Shown in pieces: positions 27,108 to 36,583 of a stretch of 64,000 bases of DNA. A program made the position numbers and the translations under genes. Under the pieces are notes generated by a model. The model saw nothing but the letters and a program-made list of their open reading frames with translations. It was not told the DNA's origin and did not search any database. Where the stretch lies: positions 1 through 64,000 of the forward strand of contig NZ_MBSO01000034.1 in the NCBI RefSeq assembly GCF_001695835.1, written 5' to 3'. Origin of the DNA: Ensifer sp. LC11 (lineage in GTDB: Bacteria > Pseudomonadota > Alphaproteobacteria > Rhizobiales > Rhizobiaceae). Positions within the stretch are counted from its first letter, which is position 1, and each line of letters opens with the position of its first letter.

Positions 27108-27599
27108 TCAGGGACCGGGATCCTGCTCAAGGGCCCTGCTGAGGCCAATGAACTCGACGTCGCTGTCGAGTTGCGGCGCGTAGGCGGTCGAAAGCCAGCT
27201 CACCCCGTAGCCACGATTGCGGAAGAAGCGCACGGCACGGTCGTTGCGGGCATGTGTCTTGGTGGTCGCGGCATCAAACCCGTCCGCAGCAATGCGACGC
27301 TCAATCTCAGCAAGCAGCAGTGCGCCAAAGCCCCTGCCCTGCGCAGCCGGCTCGATCCACAGGTCGGATATCGCGTTATCGAAATTCTCGCGCGCAGCCC
27401 AGCCGCGAACATCGCCTTCGGCTTCGAGCAGCGAAACGGAAAGCCAATGGTCAGAAAGGAAACGGAAGAACGCAGCCTCTGCGACACGCCGCATCTTGTC
27501 GCCACCGGCAAGACCGGCAATGGCGGATTGCCAGGCGCCAAGACCGATTGCAGTCAATCGGTTGACGTCACCAGCACGGGCGTGGCGGATGACGGGCAA
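27108..27599 (-). CDS. GNAT-family N-acetyltransferase
   Basis: A 163-residue GNAT. Motif A is EPAAQGRGFGALLLAEIE, with DLWIEPAAQ as the strand before it and NDRAVRFFRNRGYGVSW as the C-terminal motif. Substrate unknown. It lies downstream of gatA on the same strand but separated by a good terminator, so it is probably transcribed apart. Confidence 0.87.
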   Translation of the reverse strand: MPVIRHARAGDVNRLTAIGLGAWQSAIAGLAGGDKMRRVAEAAFFRFLSDHWLSVSLLEAEGDVRGWAARENFDNAISDLWIEPAAQGRGFGALLLAEIERRIAADGFDAATTKTHARNDRAVRFFRNRGYGVSWLSTAYAPQLDSDVEFIGLSRALEQDPGP

Positions 27600-27645
27600 G
27601 ACGCGGGCTCCTTCCGCGACAAGAGTGGCTGACAGCCCTTCAAAA

Positions 27646-27678
27646 CGAAAAATGGCGGCGCCTGGTCGGCACCGCCAT
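27646..27678 (-). terminator. Rho-independent terminator after gatA
   Basis: On the minus strand ATGGCGGTGCC pairs with GGCGCCGCCAT around GACCA and is followed by TTTTTCG. It lies eight bases after the gatA stop. Confidence 0.85.
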
Positions 27679-27685
27679 CAAAGTC

Positions 27686-29167
27686 TTACCACCACTTGGT
27701 GGGAGAGAAGCGGCCGGCCGCCTGTTCGATCACATGCGCCGTCTTGAACAGCGTCTCTTCCTCGAAGGGCTTGCCGATCAGTTGCAGACCGAGCGGCAGG
27801 CCCTTGTGGTCGAGGCCACCGGGAACGGCGATGCCCGGAAGACCTGCCATGTTGACCGTCACCGTGAAGATGTCGTTCAGGTACATCTTGACTGGGTCGG
27901 ACGCGAGGTCCTCGTCGGCGATGCCGAAAGCCGAAGACGGCGTGGCCGGCGTCAGGATGGCGTCAACGCCAGCGTGGAACGCCAGCTCGAAGTCGCGCTT
28001 GATCAGCGTGCGAACCTTCTGCGCCTGCAGATAATAGGCATCGTAATAGCCGGCCGAGAGCACATAGGTGCCGATCATGATACGGCGCTTGACCTCCTGG
28101 CCGAAGCCGGCGGCGCGCGTCTTTTCGTACATGTCGACGATGTCCTTGCCGTCGACGCGCAGGCCGTAGCGCACGCCGTCATAGCGGGCAAGGTTCGAAG
28201 AGGCCTCAGCCGGAGCAACGATGTAATAGGCCGGCAGCGCGTATTTCGTGTGCGGCAGGGTGATGTCGACGATCTCGGCACCGGCATCCTTCAGCCAGGC
28301 AATGCCCTGCTGCCAGAGCGCCTCGATTTCCTCGGGCATGCCATCGACGCGGTACTCCCGGGGAATGCCGATCTTCATGCCCTTGACCGACTTGCCGATC
28401 GAGGCTTCGTAATCCGGCACCGGCAGGTCGACAGAGGTCGTGTCCTTGGCATCGACGCTTGCCATCGACTTCAGGAGGATTGCGGCGTCGCGCACGTCAC
28501 GGGCGATCGGGCCGGCCTGGTCGAGCGACGAGGCGAAGGCGACCGTGCCCCAGCGCGAGCAGCGGCCGTAGGTCGGCTTGATGCCGACGGTGCCGGTGAA
28601 GGCTGCCGGCTGGCGAATGGAGCCGCCGGTATCGGTCGCCGTTGCGCCGGCGCAAAGATGCGCGGCAACGGCCGCGGCGGAACCACCGGAGGAGCCGCCG
28701 GGAACGAGATCCATGTTGGATCCCTTGGCGCGCCACGGGTTCTTGACGGCACCATAGTAGGAGGTCTCGTTCGACGAGCCCATGGCGAACTCGTCCATGT
28801 TCAGCTTGCCGAGCATGACCGCACCGTCGTTCCAGAGGTTCTGGGTGACGGTCGATTCGTAGCGCGGCGCAAAACCATCGAGAATGTGGCTGCAAGCCTG
28901 GGTGTGCACGCCTTCGGTTGCGAAGAGATCCTTGATGCCAAGCGGAATGCCTTCAAGCGCACCGGCTTTTCCGGCAGCGATCCGCGCATCAGAGGCCTTG
29001 GCCATCTCGCGCGCCTTCTCAGGCGTCACGGCGATATAGGCGTTGATCGCCTCGTTGGCGGCATCGATCGCGCCGAGATAGGCATCCGTCAGTTCGACGG
29101 CGGTGATGTCCTTGGCGGCGAGTTTCGTGCGGGCTTCGGCAATCGTGAGGCTGGTAAGGTCGGTCAT
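27686..29167 (-). CDS. gatA: Aspartyl/glutamyl-tRNA amidotransferase subunit A
   Basis: Glutaminase subunit of GatCAB; releases ammonia for the amidation done by GatB. The 493-residue product is an amidase-signature enzyme: catalytic Lys in [14 protein letters not shown], the two serines in [18 protein letters not shown] and the [16 protein letters not shown] segment complete the Ser-cisSer-Lys triad. The start at 29167 ([16 protein letters not shown]) fits the family; the ORF extends seven codons further. It lies 50 bases after gatC. Confidence 0.97.
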   Translation of the reverse strand: MTDLTSLTIAEARTKLAAKDITAVELTDAYLGAIDAANEAINAYIAVTPEKAREMAKASDARIAAGKAGALEGIPLGIKDLFATEGVHTQACSHILDGFAPRYESTVTQNLWNDGAVMLGKLNMDEFAMGSSNETSYYGAVKNPWRAKGSNMDLVPGGSSGGSAAAVAAHLCAGATATDTGGSIRQPAAFTGTVGIKPTYGRCSRWGTVAFASSLDQAGPIARDVRDAAILLKSMASVDAKDTTSVDLPVPDYEASIGKSVKGMKIGIPREYRVDGMPEEIEALWQQGIAWLKDAGAEIVDITLPHTKYALPAYYIVAPAEASSNLARYDGVRYGLRVDGKDIVDMYEKTRAAGFGQEVKRRIMIGTYVLSAGYYDAYYLQAQKVRTLIKRDFELAFHAGVDAILTPATPSSAFGIADEDLASDPVKMYLNDIFTVTVNMAGLPGIAVPGGLDHKGLPLGLQLIGKPFEEETLFKTAHVIEQAAGRFSPTKWW

Positions 29168-29217
29168 GATAAGATCGGGCTTTCGCAATCGGGAACGTCG
29201 GGGCGGCAGGCGGGCTG

Positions 29218-29505
29218 TTACTCGACCACTTTCGGAACGAGGAAGAAATTGCGATCCGAATTCGGCGCGTTGGCGACGACGTCGTCAGCCTTGTTGCCGT
29301 CCGAGACGTTGTCCGTCCGCTTCTTCATCTCCATCGGCGTGACCGAGGTCATCGGCTCGACGCCATCGACATTCACTTCGGAGAGCTGTTCGACAAAGCC
29401 GAGGATGCCATTGAGCTCGCCCATCATCCGTTCGGCTTCTTCTTCGCTGACGGCGATACGGGCAAGGCGCGCGACGCGCTTCACGGTGGCAAGGTCTACG
29501 GACAT
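29218..29505 (-). CDS. gatC: Aspartyl/glutamyl-tRNA amidotransferase subunit C
   Basis: Small 95-residue stabiliser that wraps around GatA and GatB. The family pattern is seen in [42 protein letters not shown] and the C-terminal RTDNVSDGN...FFLVPKVVE, which reaches the GatA surface. It is first in a gatC-gatA unit, whereas gatB is elsewhere in the window. Confidence 0.96.
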   Translation of the reverse strand: MSVDLATVKRVARLARIAVSEEEAERMMGELNGILGFVEQLSEVNVDGVEPMTSVTPMEMKKRTDNVSDGNKADDVVANAPNSDRNFFLVPKVVE

Positions 29506-29585
29506 GATCGTCTCCGGTAACTGGAACTTCCCCCGCTATAATGGCGCAGGGCGAGGCACGCAACGGGGGAATTGCCAGAGAGCCA

Positions 29586-29605
29586 GGCCCTTTCGTTAAA
29601 GGGCC
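29586..29605. terminator. Hairpin between UPF0173 hydrolase and gatC
   Basis: GGCCCTTT and AAAGGGCC form a perfect 8-bp stem with a 4-base loop, ten bases after the hydrolase stop. No T run, so weak terminator or processing site. Confidence 0.5.
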
Positions 29606-29615
29606 CGGCGCAACA

Positions 29616-30320
29616 TCAGACTGTAACGACGCCGCCGACGTGCGGGGTCTCCACCTTGGTCGACGCGCTTTCCATTCCGGCAACGAAGGTCTCGGGCGTC
29701 TGGTCGATGATCGGGAACGAGCCGTAATGGCAGGGGATCGCCGTCGAGAACTTGAAGAAACGCTGGCAGGCGAGCGCCGCAACCGCGCCCCCCATGGTGA
29801 AGCGGTCGCCGATCGGAACGATGCCGATTTCCGGCTGGTGCAACTCGTTGATCAGCGCCATATCGGAAAAGATGTCCGTGTCACCCATATGATAGAGCGT
29901 CGGCTCGTCTTCGAAGTGCAGAACCAGGCCATTGGCGTTGCCGAGCGAATGGGAAACGCCGTCCTCGGTCAGCTGCGCCGAGGAATGCAGCGCATTGACG
30001 AAGGTCGTGGAAAACGAGCCGAGATGGATGGTGCCGCCGGTGTTTCCCATTTCCAGGGCCTTGACGCCATGCCGGCCAAGCCAGGCAGCAAGGTCGGCAT
30101 TGGCAACGACCGTCGCCCCCGTCTCCTTGGCGATCGCGATCGTATCGCCTACGTGGTCGCCGTGACCATGGGTCAGCAGAATGTGCGTAAGGCCCGCGGT
30201 CGCGTCCCGGCGGTCCTCGTCACGGAAAGCAGGATTGCCGGTGAAGAAGGGGTCGATGAGGATTTTGGACTTTGCCGTCTCGATATGAAAGGCCGCGTGT
30301 CCGAGCCATTTGATCTTCAT
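29616..30320 (-). CDS. UPF0173 metal-dependent hydrolase (metallo-beta-lactamase fold)
   Basis: A 234-residue MBL-fold enzyme. The zinc motif is [12 protein letters not shown] (HxHxDH), with further ligands in NALHSSAQ and the His of [11 protein letters not shown]; the N-terminal [13 protein letters not shown] and [15 protein letters not shown] are typical of the UPF0173 (YtkL-like) group. Its natural substrate is not known. It is divergent from ruvX and upstream of gatCA on the same strand. Confidence 0.93.
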   Translation of the reverse strand: MKIKWLGHAAFHIETAKSKILIDPFFTGNPAFRDEDRRDATAGLTHILLTHGHGDHVGDTIAIAKETGATVVANADLAAWLGRHGVKALEMGNTGGTIHLGSFSTTFVNALHSSAQLTEDGVSHSLGNANGLVLHFEDEPTLYHMGDTDIFSDMALINELHQPEIGIVPIGDRFTMGGAVAALACQRFFKFSTAIPCHYGSFPIIDQTPETFVAGMESASTKVETPHVGGVVTV

Positions 30321-30401
30321 GGCGATCTCCCTGATGATTTACGTGTCGCAACAGCATATGGAACAGACAGTCCTCTGCGCAAAGATCGAATCGACATTCC
30401 C

Positions 30402-30887
30402 ATGGCAATTCTCACCATCGAAGACTTGGCAGCCCAGCTGCAACAGAATCAGGCGATCGCCGGGCTCGATCTCGGCACGAAAACGATCGGGCTCTCGGTC
30501 TCCGATCTCGGTCGCCGTTTCGCGACGCCGCGCGAAGTGATCCGCCGCGTCAAGTTCGGCGTGGACGCCGAAGCGTTGCTGTCAGCGGCGGGGAAAGAGA
30601 AGATCGCAGCCTTCATCATCGGCCTGCCCGTCAACATGGACGGCAGCGAGGGGCCGCGTTGTCAGGCGACCCGCGCCTTTGTCCGCAATATGGAGCAAAA
30701 GACAGCGCTGCCCTTCGTCTTCTGGGACGAAAGGCTTTCGACCGTTGCGGCCGAGCGGGTGCTGATCGAGATGGACGTGTCACGCCGGAAGCGGGCCGAA
30801 CGCATCGATTCGGCCGCTGCATCCTTCATTCTTCAGGGTGCGCTCGACAGGCTGGCCTCGCTTGCAAGAGGCGGCCTCTCGGACTGA
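30402..30887 (+). CDS. ruvX: RuvX/YqgF family pre-16S rRNA nuclease, putative Holliday junction resolvase
   Basis: RNase H-fold nuclease that trims the 5' end of 16S rRNA (YqgF) and may cut Holliday junctions. The 161 residues show [17 protein letters not shown] with the first catalytic Asp, [31 protein letters not shown] with Asp-Glu, and the final Asp in [13 protein letters not shown]. The ATG at 30402 is used because upstream codons are unlike coding sequence. Its last 55 bases overlap a convergent gene on the other strand. Confidence 0.94.
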   Translation: MAILTIEDLAAQLQQNQAIAGLDLGTKTIGLSVSDLGRRFATPREVIRRVKFGVDAEALLSAAGKEKIAAFIIGLPVNMDGSEGPRCQATRAFVRNMEQKTALPFVFWDERLSTVAAERVLIEMDVSRRKRAERIDSAAASFILQGALDRLASLARGGLSD

Positions 30888-31174
30888 GGAGCGGCAGCGC
30901 CGAACCGACGGCGATACCACGCTGCAATCTGGCGGCGTTTGCGATAACCGATGATGGCGAAAACGATCAGGCTGTCGACGACGATCGCACGCGCGACGAG
31001 CGGCGGGATCGTTTCCGGCGGGATACCGAGGACGTTGCCGTAGATCTGGAAAACCAGATCGTGTGTCTGGCGCGTCAGCATGAAGAAGCCGAAGCTCATG
31101 TCGTGGTACGACAGGCCATACCAGCCCGTCAGCAGAAGGACCGGTCCGCCCCAAAGGATCAGAAACCACTTCAT
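30833..31174 (-). CDS. DUF6105-like small membrane protein
   Basis: A 113-residue protein starting [20 protein letters not shown]. Two hydrophobic segments (residues 3-18 and about 62-78, [18 protein letters not shown]) flank a conserved-looking loop, [21 protein letters not shown] recognise this as a Rhizobiales-specific family (DUF6105 to my recollection) without known function. The ATG follows AAAGGGGAGCC, a good ribosome site. It overlaps the end of ruvX by 55 bases and its start overlaps the stop of the small ORF upstream (ATGA). Confidence 0.75.
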   Translation of the reverse strand: MKWFLILWGGPVLLLTGWYGLSYHDMSFGFFMLTRQTHDLVFQIYGNVLGIPPETIPPLVARAIVVDSLIVFAIIGYRKRRQIAAWYRRRFGAAAPQSERPPLASEASLSSAP

Positions 31175-31326
31175 GCGGCTCCCCTTTCCAAGATCTGCCG
31201 AAAGACGAGTGGATAAATCGCACGGTCCGCCAGCACGACGGCAACAAGAACCATCGCGGGAATTGCGATATCTAGCGCCAGTCCGGCAAAAAACATCATC
31301 ATGATGATCAAAAGACCAGTTCGCAC
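31171..31326 (-). CDS. Small hydrophobic ORF translationally coupled to the DUF6105-like gene
   Basis: A 51-codon ORF not found by long-ORF searches. It starts at a GTG with GGAG seven bases upstream (an internal ATG run at 31302-31294 is an alternative) and ends in TGA overlapping the next ATG. The product has one strong membrane helix (MMMFFAGLALDIAIPAMVLV) and a basic end RQILERGAA. The overlap and helix argue for a real membrane peptide acting with its neighbour. Function unknown. Confidence 0.55.
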   Translation of the reverse strand: MRTGLLIIMMMFFAGLALDIAIPAMVLVAVVLADRAIYPLVFRQILERGAA

Positions 31327-31549
31327 CGAACCGCTCCATTCCGGAATCCATTAAAATGCCGGATCAATCTCCCCCCTCACGGCGGGCTGCGCAATGTAAA
31401 CCATTTGTTAAGGTTAATTTTCACAGGGCGAGCCCCCGCCGCTCCGCCGGCAGACGTGCGGCCCCCGATCCCTCGCCTTTGTCGCTTAACACCATTCCGG
31501 TCCAACGTGATTTGAGGTAGCGATATCCTTCCCGCACGCAGGCCCCCCT

Positions 31550-32485
31550 ATGACCGTCGTCTTCGAAAGCATCCTTCCCATCTTCCTCTTGGTCCTGCTC
31601 GGCGCCTGGCTCAAGCGCTCGGCATTCGTCGATCAGGGACTGTGGCTCGGCCTCGAACAATTCGGCTACTTCATTCTGTTCCCTGCCCTGCTTTTCTCCA
31701 CCCTGGCGCAGGCTGACTTTGCCGGACTGAAAGCCGACGCGACGGCCATCGCCACGATCGGTAGCGTCAGCCTGATGTCGGTCTTCGTGCTTCTGCTTTG
31801 GCCCATGCTCAGGGATCGGCAGGTTTCCGGCGCGTCCTTTACTTCGGTTTTCCAGACAGCGACGCGATGGAATGGCTTCATGGCGCTGGCGATCGCCCAG
31901 AAGCTTTACGGCCCGATCGGCCTGACACTCACCGCTCTGGTGATGACGCTCGTGATCATCCCGATCAACCTTTACAATATCGGCGTGCTGGTCTGGTTCG
32001 GCGGAGGCAATCGTGACTTCCGGCGCTTCTTCGCGAAAATCGCCAGCAATCCGCTGATAGTCGCTTCGGTTCTCGGCATTCTCGTCAACATGATCGGGCT
32101 GAAGATCTACAGCCCGATCATGGCCACCATCGAGATGCTGGCAAGCGCTTCGCTCAGCCTCGGGCTTGTCATGGTCGGTGCGGGCCTGCGCGCTTCCGAC
32201 GCGCTGCGGCCGAGCGCAGTTGCGCTTTTGGCCGTCTTCCTCAAATTGATTGTCATGCCGGTCTTCATGGTGAGCGCGAGCTTCGTGCTCGGGATTCGCG
32301 GCGACGCCTTGCTCGTCATCGCGCTTGGCGCCGCCGTACCGACGGCGATGAACGGCTATCTGCTGGCAAAGCAGATGGATGGCGACGCTGAACTCTACGC
32401 AGCGGTCGCGACCATTCAGACCGTCGCCTCGTTCTTTACGATACCGCTCGTGCTCTACCTGACCGCGTACGTCGCAGCGAGCTGA
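31550..32485 (+). CDS. AEC-family (auxin efflux carrier-like) transporter
   Basis: A 311-residue integral membrane protein with about ten helices arranged as two five-helix repeats. The first helix VFESILPIFLLVLLGAWLK and KRSAFVDQGLWLGLEQF are characteristic of the family, as are the conserved Asn in PLIVASVLGILVNMIGL and the late segment PTAMNGYLLAKQMDGDAEL. Bacterial members export or import small organic acids such as malate; the substrate here is unknown. Its stop lies inside a short tandem duplication shared with the convergent dehydrogenase gene. Confidence 0.9.
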   Translation: MTVVFESILPIFLLVLLGAWLKRSAFVDQGLWLGLEQFGYFILFPALLFSTLAQADFAGLKADATAIATIGSVSLMSVFVLLLWPMLRDRQVSGASFTSVFQTATRWNGFMALAIAQKLYGPIGLTLTALVMTLVIIPINLYNIGVLVWFGGGNRDFRRFFAKIASNPLIVASVLGILVNMIGLKIYSPIMATIEMLASASLSLGLVMVGAGLRASDALRPSAVALLAVFLKLIVMPVFMVSASFVLGIRGDALLVIALGAAVPTAMNGYLLAKQMDGDAELYAAVATIQTVASFFTIPLVLYLTAYVAAS

Positions 32486-32518
32486 CGGCTTATGCCGCAG
32501 CGAGCTGACGGCTTACGC
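32473..32518. repeat. 23-bp tandem duplication across convergent gene ends
   Basis: The unit CGCAGCGAGCTGACGGCTTA plus TGC (32473-32495) is repeated directly as CGCAGCGAGCTGACGGCTTA plus CGC (32496-32518), one mismatch. The first copy holds the transporter's TGA and the second the dehydrogenase's TAA (reverse strand). Confidence 0.85.
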
Positions 32519-34165
32519 CGCCGGCGGGTAGAGAAGATCGAGGATGTAGGCGGAATCGAAGCGCGAATCGAGCATGCCGTAGGTCGAGCGCCATCCGGCT
32601 GCCAGGCGCGATTCAAGGAACGCATCGGCGATGCGGCCGGCACCGAGGCGGTAAAGTTCGGCTGCGGCGGCGGCAAGCGCCAGTTGCTCGACCAGCATGC
32701 GGGCAGCACCCTCGTCGCGTTCGCAGAGCGACATGGCGGCGCGCAGCACGTCGATCGTCTTGCGGCCGGCTGGTCCGAGATCCCGCGCCAGAACAACGAA
32801 GAGCTGCTCGAAAAGATCCTTGCCCTTGGCGAGCACCCGCAGCACGTCCAGCGCCATGACGTTGCCGGACCCTTCCCAGATGGCATTGACCGGTGCTTCG
32901 CGGTAATGGCGCGCCAGCGCCCGCTCTTCCACATAGCCGTTGCCGCCGAGGCATTCCATCGCTTCGTAAATCAGCGCCGGAGCGATCTTGCAGGCCCAGT
33001 ATTTCGCAACGGGCGTCATGATCCGCGCGTAAGCCGCGTCTTCGGAACTGCTGCGGGCCTTGTCGAAGGCCTCGGCCAACCGGAACGAAAGCGCGCTCGC
33101 CGCAGCAACGTCGAGCGCCATGTCTGCAAGCACACGTGTCATCATCGGCTGGCTGGCAAGCGGCTTGCCGAACACCTTGCGGCCGCGGGTATGGTGCACC
33201 GCTTCGGCCAGCGATGCCCGCATCATGCCTGCAGATGCAAGCGCGCAGTCGAGCCGCGTCAAAGTCACCATATCGAGGATGGTGCGGATGCCCGCATCCG
33301 GCGCGCCGAGAATAAAGCCGAACGTGTCGGAGAACTCGACCTCGGAAGACGCATTGGAGCGGTTGCCGAGCTTGTCCTTCAGGCGCTGAAAACGCAGGCC
33401 ATTGGCGCTGCCGTCCTCCAGAAGCCGCGGCACCAGGAAGCAGGCAAGGCCCTCTCGGGTCTGCGCCAGCATGACGAAAGCGTCGCTCATCGGCGCCGAC
33501 ATGAACCACTTGTGGCCACTCAGCCGATAGATGCCCTCGCCGACCCGCTCGGCCGTCGAGGTGTTGGCGCGCACGTCGGTACCGCCCTGCTTCTCGGTCA
33601 TGCCCATGCCGACGGTGACCGCCGACTTCTGCATCCACGGACGATTGGTCGAATCGTACTTGCGCGACAGGATCTTCGGCGCCCATTCCTTCTGGACCGC
33701 TGGGGATGCTGTGATGGCCGCAAGCGACGCGCTGGTCATCGTCAGCGGGCACAGATGACCGCATTCGAGCTGCGCGGTCAGATAGAAGCGGATCGCGCGC
33801 GTCTTGTGCGACTGGTTGCGCTCGTCGGCCACGTTTTCCCAAGCGGACGAATGCAGGCCTGAGGACATCGAGCGGCGCATCAGCGCGTGCCAGGCCGGGT
33901 GAAACTCGACGATATCGAGACGCTCGCCGCGCGGCCCGTGCGTCTTCAGCTTCGGCGGACCCTCGTTCGCCATGCGCGCCAGTTCCTGCGCCTCAGGTGA
34001 GGTTACGTAACGGCCCAATACGTCGAACTCGTCGCGCAACGTCTTGTTCATGCTTGAGGTGATGTCCACCACGAGCGGATCGGAACGATAGGCGTTGACG
34101 CCGGACCAAGGCTTGGGCTGGTTCAGCTCGGCGAGTTTCTGTTCAGTCCGGTTCATCTGATTCAT
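32513..34165 (-). CDS. AidB-like acyl-CoA dehydrogenase
   Basis: A 550-residue flavoprotein of the AidB branch. N-terminal NQPKPWSGVNAYRSDPLV fits AidB, followed by the FAD-binding VGMGMTEKQGGTDVRANT, GHKWFMSAPMSDAF, SEVEFSDTFGFILG, and the C-terminal ACAD part with YEAMECLGGNGYVEE and REAPVNAIWEGSGNVMALD (catalytic-region Glu). E. coli AidB binds DNA and is induced by alkylation and acetate; whether this copy has that role is unproven. It stands alone, convergent with the AEC transporter. Confidence 0.9.
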   Translation of the reverse strand: MNQMNRTEQKLAELNQPKPWSGVNAYRSDPLVVDITSSMNKTLRDEFDVLGRYVTSPEAQELARMANEGPPKLKTHGPRGERLDIVEFHPAWHALMRRSMSSGLHSSAWENVADERNQSHKTRAIRFYLTAQLECGHLCPLTMTSASLAAITASPAVQKEWAPKILSRKYDSTNRPWMQKSAVTVGMGMTEKQGGTDVRANTSTAERVGEGIYRLSGHKWFMSAPMSDAFVMLAQTREGLACFLVPRLLEDGSANGLRFQRLKDKLGNRSNASSEVEFSDTFGFILGAPDAGIRTILDMVTLTRLDCALASAGMMRASLAEAVHHTRGRKVFGKPLASQPMMTRVLADMALDVAAASALSFRLAEAFDKARSSSEDAAYARIMTPVAKYWACKIAPALIYEAMECLGGNGYVEERALARHYREAPVNAIWEGSGNVMALDVLRVLAKGKDLFEQLFVVLARDLGPAGRKTIDVLRAAMSLCERDEGAARMLVEQLALAAAAAELYRLGAGRIADAFLESRLAAGWRSTYGMLDSRFDSAYILDLLYPPAA

Positions 34166-34261
34166 GGGCCGGTTCTAGCGCAAGTTTCACGACCACGAAA
34201 CGGGGCGCGCAAAAGATAGGATGGCCGTTGCAAGTTTTCTGCGGACGGTTGCGCCCAAGCC

Positions 34262-34290
34262 TTGCCGTGCCGGGGACCAAGTCTTATAGA
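34262..34290 (+). promoter_or_regulatory. Promoter of the pyrB-pyrC' operon
   Basis: TTGCCG (34262-34267) is followed after 17 bases by TATAGA (34285-34290), placing the transcript start about 25 bases before the pyrB ATG. Such a short leader leaves no room for a classic attenuator. Confidence 0.7.
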
Positions 34291-34322
34291 GCGACCCAAT
34301 ATCCAGAGCGCAAGGGCGGCCC

Positions 34323-35264
34323 ATGATCACTTTCCCGCATCGCCACCTGCTCGGCATCAAGGGGCTCACGGAGCAGGATATCACCTATCTGCTCGATCGC
34401 GCCGATGAAGCCGTCCAAATCTCCCGTCAAAGAGAGAAGAAGACCTCCACGCTTCGGGGGCTGACGCAGATCAATCTCTTCTTCGAAGCCTCGACCCGCA
34501 CGCAGTCTTCCTTCGAGCTCGCCGGCAAGCGCCTCGGCGCCGACGTCATGAACATGTCGGTCGGCAACTCCTCGGTGAAGAAGGGCGAAACGCTGATCGA
34601 CACGGCGATGACGCTGAACGCCATGCACCCGGACGTGCTGGTTGTGCGCCACTCATCGGCGGGTGCTGCCGCGCTTCTGGCACAAAAGGTCTCCTGCTCG
34701 GTCGTCAATGCCGGCGACGGCCAGCACGAGCATCCGACACAGGCCCTGCTCGACGCGCTCACCATTCGACGCGCCAAAGGCAAGCTCTCGCGCATCATCG
34801 TCGCGATCTGCGGCGACGTGCTGCACTCGCGCGTGGCGCGCTCCAACATCCTGCTTTTGAACCAGATGGGCGCCCGCGTGCGCGTCGTCGCTCCGGCGAC
34901 GCTTTTGCCTTCGGGCATCGCCGACATGGGGGTCGAGGTCTACCATTCGATGGCCGAAGGCCTGAAGGATGCCGATGTCGTCATGATGCTGCGCCTCCAG
35001 CGCGAGCGCATGGCCGGCTCGTTCGTTCCTTCGGTGCGCGAATACTTCCACTACTACGGGCTTGATGCGGAGAAGCTGAAAGCGGCCAAGGGAGATGCGC
35101 TCGTTATGCATCCAGGACCGATGAACCGCGGCGTCGAGATCGCCTCGGAAATCGCCGACGGCCCGCAGAGCGTTATCGAACAGCAGGTCGAGATGGGCGT
35201 TGCCGTGCGCATGGCGGTGATGGAAACGCTGCTTCTCTCGCAGAACCAGGGGCCGCGCCTATGA
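34323..35264 (+). CDS. pyrB: Aspartate carbamoyltransferase catalytic subunit
   Basis: Second step of pyrimidine synthesis: carbamoyl phosphate plus aspartate gives carbamoyl aspartate. The 313-residue product has the carbamoyl-phosphate motif [44 protein letters not shown] and [10 protein letters not shown]. No PyrI regulatory gene is nearby; instead a dihydroorotase-like gene overlaps its stop by four bases (ATGA), the arrangement seen where a PyrC' protein builds the ATCase complex. Start with AAGGGCGG upstream. Confidence 0.96.
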   Translation: MITFPHRHLLGIKGLTEQDITYLLDRADEAVQISRQREKKTSTLRGLTQINLFFEASTRTQSSFELAGKRLGADVMNMSVGNSSVKKGETLIDTAMTLNAMHPDVLVVRHSSAGAAALLAQKVSCSVVNAGDGQHEHPTQALLDALTIRRAKGKLSRIIVAICGDVLHSRVARSNILLLNQMGARVRVVAPATLLPSGIADMGVEVYHSMAEGLKDADVVMMLRLQRERMAGSFVPSVREYFHYYGLDAEKLKAAKGDALVMHPGPMNRGVEIASEIADGPQSVIEQQVEMGVAVRMAVMETLLLSQNQGPRL

Positions 35265-36553
35265 CCAGACCACTCGTTCTGAAGAACCTGCGCATCGTCG
35301 ACCCCTCGCGCAACCTCGATGAAACCGGCACGATCATCGTCGGCAGCAATGGTCACATTCTTGCCGCCGGCGCAGACGCGCAGAACCAGGGCGTGCCCGA
35401 TGGCGCCTTCGTCAAGGACTGCGCCGGGCTCACGGCCGTTCCAGGCCTCGTCGACGCCCGCGTCTTCGTCGGCGAACCGGGCAGCGAACACCGCGAGACC
35501 TTCGAGTCCGCGTCGCGTGCTGCCGCTGTCGGCGGTGTCACCACCTTCATCGCCATGCCGGACACCGATCCAGTCATCGACGACATTGCGCTGGTCGAAT
35601 ATGTAAAGAAGACGGCGCACGACAAGGCGCTCGTCAACGTCCATCCGGCAGCGGCGCTCACCAAGGGTCTCGCCGGCGAGGAGATGACCGAGTTCGGCCT
35701 GCTGCGGGAAGCCGGTGCCGTCTGCTTCACCAACGGCCGCAGAGCGATCCACGACACGCTGGTGCTGCGCCGGGCCATGACCTATGCCCGCGAGTTTGGC
35801 GCGGTGATCTCACTCGAAACACGCGACAAGTATCTCGGCGCCAACGGCGTCATGCACGAGGGCCTGCTCGCGAGCTGGCTTGGGCTTGCGGGAATCCCGC
35901 GCGAAGCGGAAATCATCCCGCTCGAGCGCGACCTGCGCATTGCCGGACTGACGAAGGCCGCCTACCACGCCGCCCAGATCTCGGTTCCCGAGTCGGCCGC
36001 AGCGATCCGCATGGCACGCGAGCGTGGCGCCAACGTCACCTGCGGCATCTCCGTCAACAATCTGGCGCTCAACGAAAACGACATCGGTGAATACCGAACC
36101 TTCTTCAAGCTTTCGCCGCCGCTGCGCAGCGAGGACGACAGGGTCGGCATGGCCGAGGCGCTCGCCGATGGTACGATCGACATCATCGTCTCCTCGCACG
36201 ACCCGCAGGACGTCGACACCAAGCGCCTGCCTTTCGCAGATGCAGCGGATGGTGCGATCGGCCTTGAGACACTGGCGTCCGCAGCTCTTCGCCTGCACCA
36301 TAGCGGCCAGGTTCCGCTGATGCGCCTGATTGACGCGATGTCGACGCGTCCGGCGGCGATCTTCGGTCTGGACGCCGGCACGCTCAAGCCGGGTGCCAAG
36401 GCGGATATTGCGGTCATCGACCTCGACGAGCCATGGGTGCTCTACGAAAAGGCAATCGTCTCGCGTTCCAAAAATACGCCGTTTGAAAATGCGCGCTTTA
36501 CCGGGCGGGTCGTGCAAACCTATGTTGCCGGCAAGCTTGTGCATTCTGCATAA
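35261..36553 (+). CDS. Dihydroorotase-like protein, probably non-catalytic (PyrC' type)
   Basis: The 430-residue product has the fold of class I dihydroorotase (amidohydrolase barrel; [42 protein letters not shown]). However, expected metal-binding and catalytic residues are replaced: the His-x-His after PG-L-VD is Arg67-Val-Phe69, the bridging Asp is Asn158, the next His is Glu186 (LETRD), the HH pair is Asn266-Asn267, and the Asp of DHAPH is Ser312 (SSHDPQ). It therefore should not hydrolyse dihydroorotate. In Pseudomonas a similar inactive PyrC' is needed to assemble active ATCase, which fits the 4-base overlap with pyrB. Automatic annotation would call it pyrC. Confidence 0.88.
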   Translation: MTRPLVLKNLRIVDPSRNLDETGTIIVGSNGHILAAGADAQNQGVPDGAFVKDCAGLTAVPGLVDARVFVGEPGSEHRETFESASRAAAVGGVTTFIAMPDTDPVIDDIALVEYVKKTAHDKALVNVHPAAALTKGLAGEEMTEFGLLREAGAVCFTNGRRAIHDTLVLRRAMTYAREFGAVISLETRDKYLGANGVMHEGLLASWLGLAGIPREAEIIPLERDLRIAGLTKAAYHAAQISVPESAAAIRMARERGANVTCGISVNNLALNENDIGEYRTFFKLSPPLRSEDDRVGMAEALADGTIDIIVSSHDPQDVDTKRLPFADAADGAIGLETLASAALRLHHSGQVPLMRLIDAMSTRPAAIFGLDAGTLKPGAKADIAVIDLDEPWVLYEKAIVSRSKNTPFENARFTGRVVQTYVAGKLVHSA

Positions 36554-36583
36554 GCCAAAAGCGTCGCGCGGGAGGGGGAACCG

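Noticed and set aside
27734-29599. 621-codon open frame antisense to gatA and gatC
   Set aside because: Both Gat subunits are certain; the antisense frame is a composition effect.
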